This document shows, one piece after another, positions 55,374 to 63,765 of a stretch of 64,000 bases of DNA. The DNA comes from CAIQPS01 sp963843455 (GTDB lineage Bacteria; Actinomycetota; Thermoleophilia; RBG-16-64-13). The DNA lies in NCBI GenBank assembly GCA_963843455.1, contig CAWJKE010000006.1:241231-305230 (forward strand), in the 5' to 3' direction. Made by a program: the position numbers and the translations under genes. The notes beneath the pieces are model-generated. The model was not told the DNA's origin, ran no database searches, and worked only from the letters and a program-made list of their open reading frames with translations. The stretch's first letter is position 1. Every line of letters begins with the position of its first letter.

Positions 55374-57149
55374 TTGGCGACGATCGCACAAGACTCTTCT
55401 GGCTCGCTGGTCACGGTCCTCGATCCCCGGGGCCAGCCTACCAACATCGTGCAGCCGCTGCCGCTGGCGCCCCGGCTGGACACGCTCGAAGGCAAGACCA
55501 TTCACCTCATCGATATCGGATTCGGGGGAGGCTGGGAGTTCCTCGAAGAGGCGGTCGAGTGGTTCGCTCGCAACATGCCCAGCGTGAAGACAGTGCTGCG
55601 CCACAAGACGAGCATCATGTTCCTCGACGAACCTCAGATGTGGGAGGACGCACGGCGGGACGCCCACGCGGTCATCTTTGGGGTGGGCGGCTGAGACGGC
55701 TGTGCGGCGAGTGTCGCCGCCCACTGCAGGGAACTGGAATCCAAGTACGGCGTTCCCACGGCGCCCATATCGAGCGCGCGTTTCGCTGAATACATCGCCC
55801 AGGACGCCCAGAACCACGGCATGAACCTGCGCTTCAGCTTTGCCCCCTACCCGCTCGTAGGGAGGCCGCGGGAGGTCCTGCGCAAGTATGTGGAGGGAAA
55901 CGACGCCGTGACGGGCAAGCCCCTCATGCCTCAGATCGTCGAGGCGCTCACCAGGCCTCTCAGCGAGGAAGAGAAACACCCGGAAGAACGGCGCAGCGCC
56001 CCCAGGCCGCGGCTGCTCAAGCCGGATAAAGAGGAGAACCTTCAGCGGCTGTTCCTGGAATCCGACTGGACCGACGGTCTGCCCATAGTGCTCCCCACGG
56101 AGGAGCGGGTGGCCCGGATGCTAACCGGCACCGCCGCCGACCCCGCGGAAGTGGTGGGCCGGATGACCGTGACCATCGACCAGGAGAGACTGGAGTACAC
56201 GGTGGAGAAGGTGGCCATCAACGCGGTCATGGCCGGCGCCGGTCCCGAGCACCTTCCTGTCATCCTCGCGCTCGCGGCCAGCGAAGAGGCCTCCATGCCG
56301 AGCTCCACCACTTCGTTTTCGCGCATGGCGATGGTGAATGGCCCGATCCGCGAAGAGATTGGCATGAACTCGGGCCTGGGCGCTCTGAGCCCGTTCAACC
56401 AGGCCAACGCCGTCATCGGACGGGCGTGGACCCTGATGACCATCAACTTTGGCGACGCCCGGCTGGGGGAGACCTTCATGGGCTCGCTCGGCGCAAACGC
56501 GAACTACAACAACATGACGTTCGCCGAGAACGAGGAGCGGAGCATCTGGCCGCCGTTCCACACGCGCCACGGTTTCAAGAAGGAAGAGAGCACCATCAGC
56601 ACCTTCCAGGGATGGAGCGCCATCAACAGCATGGGCGCGGCCGGATGTTGCCGCCCGGCGCAGGAGGAGACGCTCATCATGATGCAGGCCTTCCCCTGCC
56701 TGAGGGCGGCGCTGACCCTGGTGATGGACCCGCTGGTGGCAAATCACCTGAAAGAGCAAGGCTTCGACACTCCAGAACAGCTCTCGGAGTATCTGTCGCA
56801 GAACTTCAAGATGAGCGCCGGCCAGTTCTTTGGATCCGATGTCAACTACTCCTTGGTGGAACCGAACGGGCGCGCCGGCGTGGAGCCGTTCGCCACGTGG
56901 CTCAACTTGCCGCGCGAGACGATGATCGCTCCCTACACGCACCCCGAGGCCATCAACGTGGTCGTGGTAGGCGGCGAGACCCAGGCTCTGTGGCTCACCA
57001 CCGATTTCTGGTACTCGAAGACCATGTCGGTCGACAAGTGGCGTCCCCAGAGTGGGGTGTTCGCCCAGGAGGAACGGGAGTTGCGACGTCGCGAGGCCCG
57101 GCAGAAACGTCACGCGGCGGCGCTAAGCCGGAGTGGGTACGGCGACTAG
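55374..57149 (+). CDS. UGSC-family selenoprotein with C-terminal extension (in-frame TGA = Sec107)
   Basis: Translation through the TGA at 55692-55694 gives 591 residues in one unbroken frame. Before it: 'LAPRLDTLEGKTIHLIDIGF'; at it 'AVIFGVGG-U-DGC-AAS'; after it 'LESKYGVPTAPISSARFAEY'. That is the layout of the UGSC family, known to include Sec members. Here the motif reads U-D-G-C, a redox pair Sec107/Cys110. A hairpin after the TGA fits a bacterial SECIS. A further 390-residue domain with 'WTDGLPIVLPTEERVARML' follows. TTG 55374 is chosen for GGAGA upstream. Alternative: a real stop, giving two fragments. No sel genes are in the window. Reaction unknown. Confidence 0.78.
55692..55724 (+). 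promoter_or_regulatory. Bacterial SECIS candidate for Sec107
   Basis: After TGA 55692-55694, GCGGCGA (55704-55710) pairs perfectly with TCGCCGC (55714-55720) around loop GTG, with two more pairs beyond a small bulge. The loop begins 16 bases after the TGA and its first base is G, within the known bacterial SECIS limits (loop 16-37 bases away, G in the first two loop positions). Confidence 0.68.
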
Positions 57150-57172
57150 CTCGATTTTGACATAGCGCTTCC

Positions 57173-58063
57173 ATGGAAACGGACCTGCTCAAGACCTTCG
57201 TGACCGTCGCCGAGGCGCGCAGCTTCAGCAAGGCTGCCCGGACGCTCTACTCGACCCAGTCCACCGTCAGCCGGCAGATCGCGCGGCTGGAGGACATGCT
57301 CGACGCACGGTTGTTCGTACGCTACGGCCGACACGTGGAATTGACGGTCGCCGGAGAATTGCTGCTGCCGCTCGCCCACGCGATCGTGACGCGCACCGAG
57401 GACGCCATCGGCATCATCCGCGAGCAGGCGGGGGGAGGTCCGAGCGCGGTGCACTTCGGCGCCGTGCCCATGGTCATGGCGCACATACTCATCCCACTGC
57501 TTGCGCCCTTCATCGCGGCGTATCCGGGAATGAGCATCGACCTTATCGAGAAGGACGATGCTCAGCTCGAGGAAGCGGTAATCAGCGGAGAACTGGATTG
57601 CGGGGTGATGACCCCCTGGGGATCAAGCCGGGTCGCGGCCTATCACTTGCTCACCGAGGAGATACTCCTCATCGTCCCCACCGACCACCGGCTGGCCTCG
57701 CGACCGACCGCGCCTTTGGATATGGTGGCCGCCGAGACCATCCTCATTCCCCGGGCGACGCTCCACGTGAGCAATCTGATAGTGGAGGCCTTTCGCCGGC
57801 GCGGGCTCACCCCGAGATTCTCCTCGCGCTGCAACTATCCGGAACTGAACAAGGAGTTGGTGAGGAAGGGCCTGGGAGTTGCGCCCATGCCAAAGACCCT
57901 GTGCTCTCCCGCGGCCCTCGAGGGACTGGTCGCGCTGCCCTTCGACGAACCCATCGTCCGCGATCTCAACCTCATCTATCCGAATGATCGCCCCTTGTCC
58001 GCCGCGGCGAGGGCGCTCATCGCCTACATACGGACGCACATCTCCAAGCAGAGGTTGGCGTAG
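57173..58063 (+). CDS. LysR-family transcriptional regulator
   Basis: The 296-residue protein has the LysR helix-turn-helix ('FVTVAEARSFSKAARTLYSTQSTVSRQIARLE' in parts) and an inducer-binding domain. It starts 23 bases after the selenoprotein gene and precedes the SnoaL and DAPG-hydrolase genes. It probably responds to a pathway intermediate. Confidence 0.9.
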   Translation: METDLLKTFVTVAEARSFSKAARTLYSTQSTVSRQIARLEDMLDARLFVRYGRHVELTVAGELLLPLAHAIVTRTEDAIGIIREQAGGGPSAVHFGAVPMVMAHILIPLLAPFIAAYPGMSIDLIEKDDAQLEEAVISGELDCGVMTPWGSSRVAAYHLLTEEILLIVPTDHRLASRPTAPLDMVAAETILIPRATLHVSNLIVEAFRRRGLTPRFSSRCNYPELNKELVRKGLGVAPMPKTLCSPAALEGLVALPFDEPIVRDLNLIYPNDRPLSAAARALIAYIRTHISKQRLA

Positions 58064-58142
58064 CGACACATAGGGGGTCGCAACGGAGTGCTGCGGAGGC
58101 CCAGATGGGCGGGTCATGCGGGCGCTGGGAAGGAGACCAGAG

Positions 58143-58814
58143 GTGCAGGAATACCTGGAGGCGATGGTTAGGCGCCTCACCGATATCCACGAGATCCAGA
58201 ACCTGATGGGCCGGTACGAGTTTCTGACGACCGCCAACATGTTCACCGAGACCGTCGAACTCTTTGCCAAGACCGTGCCTCAGAAGATTGAGATCGGGCC
58301 GCTGGGCGTGTGGGACGGTATGGACGCCGCCTATCGGTGCTTCCACGGGTTCCATAACTGGACATCGAAGGTGGGTGTGCCCATCGAGGGGCAGATGATG
58401 CAGCACACCCTGGCCACGCCGGTCATCGAGGTGGCCAAGGACGGCAAGACCGCCAAAGGTGTGTGGATGTCACCTGGACATGAGGCCCGGGTGCTCGGCG
58501 GCAACCTCACGGCCATGTGGGTGTGGGGCACCTACGGTGAGGACTTCATCAAAGAAGACGGGCAGTGGAAGATCCGCAACCACCACGTCTACCTGAACAT
58601 CATCACCCCGTTCGAGGTGCCTTGGACAGCACCGCCCGCCGGCGACCCCGGGGACATCGGCGACATCTTCCCGCCCGGTCTGCCAGCCGAATACAAGCCG
58701 AACCGCCCCAGCACCTACGCATGGATGTACTCTCCCTCGGCGGTGATGGAGCTCGTACCCGTACCGCCGGAGCCGCACGACACCTACGATCCGGCCACCG
58801 ACTACATCAAGTAG
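58143..58814 (+). CDS. SnoaL/NTF2-like protein C
   Basis: The 223-residue intact relative of the proteins at 35935 and 36669 contains 'RRLTDIHEIQNLMGRYEFLTT', 'GVWMSPGHEARVLGGNLTAMW' and 'EDGQWKIRNHHVYLNI'. GTG 58143 has AAGGAG upstream. A small-ligand enzyme or carrier. The three copies imply that the fold is central to the pathway. Confidence 0.78.
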   Translation: MQEYLEAMVRRLTDIHEIQNLMGRYEFLTTANMFTETVELFAKTVPQKIEIGPLGVWDGMDAAYRCFHGFHNWTSKVGVPIEGQMMQHTLATPVIEVAKDGKTAKGVWMSPGHEARVLGGNLTAMWVWGTYGEDFIKEDGQWKIRNHHVYLNIITPFEVPWTAPPAGDPGDIGDIFPPGLPAEYKPNRPSTYAWMYSPSAVMELVPVPPEPHDTYDPATDYIK

Positions 58815-58843
58815 CCGGCAGGCGGGCGAACGGAGGTACTTCG

Positions 58844-59677
58844 ATGAGCGAACGTAATGAACTCACGGCCGAGGAGAAGACCAGGCCGTACGCCAAGTAC
58901 TACTATCTGCCATCCGCGCCGCCAGCGGCGCACCACGCCGAGATGCTTAAGGACCTCAAACCCCTTGATCCCGCCAAGGCCGACCGTATTCAGGATGCGA
59001 ACGACCTGCTCTCCCCAGGCTACACCGAAGGCGAGAACGGTTACTGCGTCATGCCGGACGGCAGCGGGTACATAGCCCTGCGCCATCCCATGCCGGGAGC
59101 GACTCCGGAGATGATCGACTGGTGGTTCGCATGGCACGGCCTGGAGGACCTGCGCTACAAGCTCTGGTATCCGGAGATGCACGTGTCCGCTCGCCTCGAC
59201 CCCGAAGAGCGGGCCAAGGTCCTGGACCCCGCCCGCTCGCTGCCGCAAAAGTTCCAGGGCTTGACGCACCACGTGGTGGAAGACATCGGTGGCGGTGTCC
59301 TCAACGCAGTGGACATCAGCTTCCTCACCCCCGAGGACTTCGGCTTCGACATGAGCCGCTACCACTCGCCCAACGCCGAGGCTCTCGCGGCCGCCAACGT
59401 CATGGCCCGAGGCGTCGACGATCCCCCCGAGGGGCCCGGTCTGCCGGTGGCTTTCGTGCATCTGGTCCGTAAGACGGAGGATGGCATAGAGGTCCGCAAC
59501 CGTTTCTGGGTGGGGTACCAGATCGTCGACAAGAAGCCCGTCCTTGCCTTGCCGCCGGGGATGCGCATCCCGGGGGAAGCGGCCCAGGGTCTCTTCCTGC
59601 ACGACGTGCAGGAGTTTGCGAATCTGGCGGCTATCCTGCCCCAGCTCTTCCGGGAGATGGAAGGCAAGGTAGCGTAG
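58844..59677 (+). CDS. DAPG hydrolase (PhlG) family protein
   Basis: The 277-residue protein has the family signature 'PGATPEMIDWWFAWHGLED', 'YKLWYPEMHVSARL', 'THHVVEDIGGG' and 'GMRIPGEAAQGLFLHDVQEFANLA'. Characterised PhlG is a zinc hydrolase that cleaves the C-C bond of 2,4-diacetylphloroglucinol, releasing acetate. Here it could remove an acyl group from a phenolic ring or cleave a beta-diketone. ATG 58844 follows CGGAGG. Family call good; substrate unproven. Confidence 0.8.
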   Translation: MSERNELTAEEKTRPYAKYYYLPSAPPAAHHAEMLKDLKPLDPAKADRIQDANDLLSPGYTEGENGYCVMPDGSGYIALRHPMPGATPEMIDWWFAWHGLEDLRYKLWYPEMHVSARLDPEERAKVLDPARSLPQKFQGLTHHVVEDIGGGVLNAVDISFLTPEDFGFDMSRYHSPNAEALAAANVMARGVDDPPEGPGLPVAFVHLVRKTEDGIEVRNRFWVGYQIVDKKPVLALPPGMRIPGEAAQGLFLHDVQEFANLAAILPQLFREMEGKVA

Positions 59678-59700
59678 CTGTAAAGATGTAACGTAGTGGC

Positions 59701-60201
59701 ATGGCTGTCGATATCGTCGCCACCGTCGCCGCGGGCATCCTGCTGGCCGTCGCCGTGTTCGGCACGGTCTTTCCGGTGCTGCCCGGCAGCCCTGTGGCCC
59801 TGGTCACGCTCATCGCGTGGGGATGGGTCCTCGGGTCCACCGCGTCCTGGGTCGCCGCCGGCATCGGAGCCCTCTTCGCGCTGATCGGCTGGTCGGCGAG
59901 CGCCCTGCTGACAGGTCGCAAGCTCAAGAAGGAGCGTATCCCGAAGCGCTCCATACTCGTGGCCGTGGTGGCGGGCATCGTCGGGATGTTCGTGATCCCC
60001 GTGGTCGGCCTGTTCGTCGGCTTCGCCGGTGGCCTGTTCCTGAGCGAGTACGCGCGCGGGGGAGACCTTCAGTCGGCCACCAGATCCAGCGTTGAGGCGC
60101 TCAAGGCGATGGGCATGGGCATGCTGGTGGAGTTCTTCATGGTAGCTCTGGCCGGTTCGGTCTGGACCATAGGGGTGATCGTCCACTTCACCACGGCGTA
60201 G
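59701..60201 (+). CDS. DUF456 membrane protein
   Basis: The 166-residue, four-to-five-helix protein has 'FGTVFPVLPGSPVALVTLIAW' and a Gly-zipper stretch 'GLFVGFAGGLFLSEYARG', both typical of DUF456. No function is known for the family. Start ATG 59701, 23 bases after the hydrolase gene. Convergent with the antitoxin gene. Confidence 0.82.
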   Translation: MAVDIVATVAAGILLAVAVFGTVFPVLPGSPVALVTLIAWGWVLGSTASWVAAGIGALFALIGWSASALLTGRKLKKERIPKRSILVAVVAGIVGMFVIPVVGLFVGFAGGLFLSEYARGGDLQSATRSSVEALKAMGMGMLVEFFMVALAGSVWTIGVIVHFTTA

Positions 60202-60225
60202 TCGGCGTGGCCCACCGATCCCTGC

Positions 60226-60528
60226 TCATCCTCCGCCCGGCTCGTCTTGCTCGGGACCCCCCAGAAGGTCCTCGAAGCGCTGGGCCGCTTTCTCGTGCTC
60301 CGCGTCCTTGGCCGCCAGCACCTTGGAGGCAGCCTCGTCGAGGGCCGGCTTCTTTCGCTGCGCGTTCTCCAGCAGCACGTCGATAGTCACCTCGGGCTGG
60401 TCCTTTGCCGCCTGCTTGAGGATGTCGAGCAGTTCCTGATGAAGCGATCTCTGGTTTCGCGCAGCCCGGTTATGCAGACCACGCGCGACCTCGTCAGGCA
60501 CGTTCTTGATGGAGAGGTTGACGGGCAT
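60226..60528 (-). CDS. Ribbon-helix-helix (FitA/VapB-like) antitoxin, orphan
   Basis: A 100-residue protein begins at ATG 60528 with 'PVNLSIKNVPDEVARGLHNRAARNQRSLHQELLDIL', quoted in parts: a strand for DNA contact and two helices as in FitA ('MPxxIxxVPDxVxxxLRxRA'). The Lys/Glu-rich helical tail would bind a toxin. No PIN-domain toxin is adjacent on either side, so it is an orphan antitoxin or plain repressor. Confidence 0.72.
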   Translation of the reverse strand: MPVNLSIKNVPDEVARGLHNRAARNQRSLHQELLDILKQAAKDQPEVTIDVLLENAQRKKPALDEAASKVLAAKDAEHEKAAQRFEDLLGGPEQDEPGGG

Positions 60529-60687
60529 CCTTGCGGCTCCTCCCTGGTCCCAAGAGGTGGATCGTTCCTCGTCGATTGTAGCCCGACCCCCGGCCGCACG
60601 CCTACCACGCGCCTTGGCTGCTATCGTGTCGACAGACGACGCGCCCGTGGGGTGGAGTGAAAGCAAGTATTGCAGGGGGTGAGAGAC

Positions 60688-61293
60688 ATGGTCATCGAGG
60701 TCAAGGTCTTCTCCGACTACATATGACCCTACTGCTACATCGGCACGGGTATTGTCGATAAGCTGAAGCAAGAGTTTCCTCTGCAAGACACCTGGATCAG
60801 CTACGAGATCCATCCCGAGACGCCACCGCAAGGCATCTTGCTCGAACGTCTTTTTGGTCCTGGCATCCTTCGGAGCCAGGAGGGCCAACGCCAACGTTGC
60901 CTGGAGTTGGGTCTACCCTTCGATCCGCCGCGGCTGCTCTCCAACTCGCGTCTCGCCATCGAAGCCGCGGGATTCGCCCGAGACGCCGGCAAGCACGCCG
61001 AGTTTCACCGGGCCGTACTCGCGGCCTACTTTGCCTACGCCCAGGACATTGGCGACATCGAGGTGCTGGCCGCGGTGGCCGAGGGGGTGGGGCTCGATCC
61101 CGTTCTTCTGCGGCGAGAACTCTCCAGCGGCGCCTATGCGGCCGAACGTGAGGCTGCCAAAACGGAGGCGGCCGGTTCAGGCATCACCGCTGTTCCCACC
61201 TACGTCTTCCCGGGAGGAACGAGGGTGGTGGGCGCCCAGTCGCTGGACTACTTCCGCTCCGTGCTCGAAGGTATGGTAGCTTCGACAGACTGA
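60688..61293 (+). CDS. FrnE/DsbA-family selenoprotein (in-frame TGA = Sec13, U-P-Y-C)
   Basis: Reading from ATG 60688 (GGGGGTGAG upstream) through TGA 60724-60726 gives 201 residues in one frame: 'VIEVKVFSDYI-U-PYCYIG'. The family active site is D-x-x-C-P-W/Y-C-Y-I-G, so TGA stands exactly at the first catalytic Cys. The rest is complete: helical insert, 'AAGFARDAGKHAEFHRAVL', cis-Pro loop 'ITAVPTYVFPGG' and C-terminal helix. A hairpin after the TGA fits a SECIS. A thiol-disulfide oxidoreductase or glutathione-linked isomerase-like enzyme, cytoplasmic (no signal). Alternative: nonsense mutation. Confidence 0.82.
60724..60763 (+). promoter_or_regulatory. Bacterial SECIS candidate for Sec13
   Basis: ATCGGCA (60739-60745) pairs with TGTCGAT (60753-60759), one G-U pair, around loop CGGGTAT. 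GCT (60734-60736) pairs with AGC (60761-60763) beyond a small internal loop. The apical loop starts 19 bases after the TGA and has G at position 2. All fit bacterial SECIS rules. Confidence 0.7.
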
Positions 61294-61335
61294 ACCGGAC
61301 CCGGGCGACACCCCAGACCAGGGAGAGCCGAGAAC

Positions 61336-61656
61336 ATGGCCGACGACGCCGACACCATCGCGACAGCCCGGCGAAATGAAGCCCGGCTGCGCCGCGCGGT
61401 CGCCCGGGTGGGACTGGTGCTGCGCAAGTCCCGTGCGCGAGATGTTTCCCGCATGGACTTCGGCTGCTACCGCATCGAGAGCCGAGACGGGTGCCCGGTG
61501 GCCGGGTCGTATCCTTACCCGTACTCCCTGAGTCTTGACGGAGTCGAGGAGGCGCTGGACCTGCTTGTCCAGAGCCCGCCCGAGATGGCGCGCGCGAGCG
61601 ACGGGACCTTCATCCACGGGTGTGCCGGAGCCGCGGACTCGAAGTGGGGCAGGTAA
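61336..61656 (+). CDS. Hypothetical protein
   Basis: The 106-residue soluble protein has a basic helical first half ('ARRNEARLRRAVARVGLVLRK') and a second half containing 'DFGCYRIESRDGCPVAG' and 'LSLDGVEEALDLL'. No recognised family. GGGAGAG precedes ATG 61336. Confidence 0.5.
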   Translation: MADDADTIATARRNEARLRRAVARVGLVLRKSRARDVSRMDFGCYRIESRDGCPVAGSYPYPYSLSLDGVEEALDLLVQSPPEMARASDGTFIHGCAGAADSKWGR

Positions 61657-61677
61657 CAGGCGCCGGACTCTAGTAGC

Positions 61678-62908
61678 GTGCACGCGAACGGCTCAGACTC
61701 CCCGATCCCCCCTTCGATCGTCGACGCTGTTGGCGCCGAAGGTGGGAGGGTCACTTTCGCCCGGTTCATGGAGATCGCCCTCAGCCACCCCACCCTGGGC
61801 TACTACAGTCAAGCCGATCGTCTGCTCCGGCACGGCGGAGATTTCAGCACCGCGCCGGCCATCTCCCCTTTCTTCAACAGGACCTTGGCCAGGTTGGTGA
61901 CCGAGTTGGTGGATGCGGCATTAGCCCTGTCCCCGGCGGCGCCATCGGCCGACAGGAGCCGCGCGAGCGCCACGCCGAGCGTCGTCGAATTGGGCGGGGG
62001 TGAGGGGCAGCTCGCCGAGGGGATCCTGCGTTTCTGGGACGACGAGCGCCCGGACCTGCGCGAGAAGGTGGCTTACCGCATAGTGGAGGTGGGCGCGCGC
62101 CTGCGGCAGAGACAGGCGGAGGCCGTGGAGAGCTTGGTGGCTGCGGGCTGGGATGTCGGTTGGGGCTTGGAGTTGGACGAGGCGTGTGCCGAGACTCAGC
62201 CGGTGGTCGTCGTCGGGAACGAGTTCCTGGACACCACGCCGGTGCATCTAGTCCGGGTTGGCGGCGGAACCCTGGCCGAAGCATACGTGCAGGCGGAGGA
62301 TCGGAGTCTGGGGCAAACATGGGCCGGTGTGTCCGAAGCCGCGGCCGCCGAACTGGAGCTTCTCTTCGGCACGCTCGATCCGCGCTCGCCTGGAGGCCTT
62401 CACCGAAGACGGCATCATCGAGGTGTTTCCCGGTCTCGGCGGCCTGCTGCGGCGGGTGGCACGGGTGATGCCCTCCGGTAGCTTTGTGAACGTGGACTAC
62501 GGAGACTGGTTTCCGGGCCTAACTCTCGCCGGCGGACCCCGGGGAGGGGAGGCACCTAGGCGGCGCAGACGGACGGTGAGGGGCTACTTCAAGCATCAGA
62601 TGGTCCTTGACCCTCTCGCCCGAGCCGGCAGGCAAGATCTGACCGCCGACGTCGACTTCGCCGCGCTCGATCTTCACGGACGGGGCGAGGGTTTCGAGAC
62701 GGTCTTGTTCACGACCCTTGCCGCGTTCTTGCGGGGGGGAGGGGCGGAGGACGAACTGCGGGTGCTGCGCAGTGGCTCAGAGGCGGCGAGACCCGATCCG
62801 GCGCCGGACGTTCTGGAGGCCGACAGGCAGGCGACCGTGCTCCAGAACCTCCTGGACGAGCGGGACCTGGGCGGCGCCTTCAAGCTGATGGTGCAGGTCA
62901 GAGAGTAG
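61678..62908 (+). CDS. MidA/NDUFAF7-family SAM-dependent methyltransferase (frameshifted)
   Basis: The composite is about 409 residues. 'FARFMEIALSHPTLGYYSQ', 'GDFSTAPAISPFFNRTLA', 'VVELGGGEGQLAEGIL' (SAM site) and 'VVVGNEFLDTTPVHLV' define the family. The C-terminal part ('LEAFTEDGIIEVFPGLGGLL', 'VDYGDWF') is in the next frame after a +1 change near 62388. Relatives methylate an arginine of complex I in mitochondria. The bacterial role is mostly unknown. Confidence 0.78.
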
Positions 62909-62950
62909 CCGGCACACCTCGCCTGGGGCCCGACTCGCGCGGGGACGGAC

Positions 62951-63638
62951 CTAACGCACGAATCTGACGAACTCGTCCACCGGTACGCGGGTCCGCGGGA
63001 AGCGGTTCACCGGCGCGTCCCCGTCCGGATAGCCGATGGCGATGGCGATCACGAACTTCTGTTTCTCGGTCCCGGGGATCGCCTTGCGCAGCAGATCGGG
63101 GTAACGAACGTTGGAGCCGGTGATGCACGTGCCTAGGCCCCGCGCTTGCGCGGCCAGGCAGAGGCACATCGAGAGCAACCCCGCGTCAAAGCAACCGTAG
63201 GCGTCCGATACGCCCTGATCGAATGTCAGCACGAGCACGGTCGGCGCGCCGAAGATATCGGCGCCCGCGACCATGGGGGATACGAAGAGCGCTGCCGGCG
63301 CGGTGCCCACCTTGGCCTCTTCGCCCGCGACAAACGACATCCTTGTTTGAAAGAGGTCCTGCTGCCTGGCCAACAGGGCGGGCGGCAGACCCGTGCCCGG
63401 GGGGAAGTCTGGATTGGGCTCCACCTCGGACTCGGCGTACTGCCTCAACTCCGACTTGAACCTTTTTAGGGGCTCCCCGGAGAGGGCGTACACGTAGGTC
63501 GACTGGGTGTTCGTCGCCGAGGGGGCCCACCTGGCCTCGGCCAGTATCTCCCGCAAGAGGTCATCAGGCACCGGGTCCGGTCTGTACTTGCGGATAGCGC
63601 GCCTTTCCAAGGATGGCGGTGCTCGTGTCCAGGCTCAT
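62951..63638 (-). CDS. Nitroreductase-family flavoprotein (probable N-terminal frame change)
   Basis: The protein has 219 residues from TTG 63610, with 'RRAIRKYRPDPVPDDLLREILAEARWAPSATNTQ' quoted in parts, 'GLLSMCLCLAAQARGLGTCITG' and 'VIAIAIGYPDGDAPVNRF', the FMN-dependent nitroreductase pattern. Upstream, ATG 63638 reads 'MSLDTSTAI' and joins 'LERRAIRKY' if one extra C near 63612 is removed. I give the longer span. Reduces nitro groups, quinones or similar with NAD(P)H. Confidence 0.8.
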
Positions 63639-63765
63639 TCCCGACACCTCGATTCGATCGCTGGCGTTCTCGGCTGCTTAGCCGCAAGGATAGTGGTTCA
63701 AGACGGCGACGTGCAAACCGGTTCCCGGACTAGGCGAGCTACACTTTACGTAATAGCGATAAATA

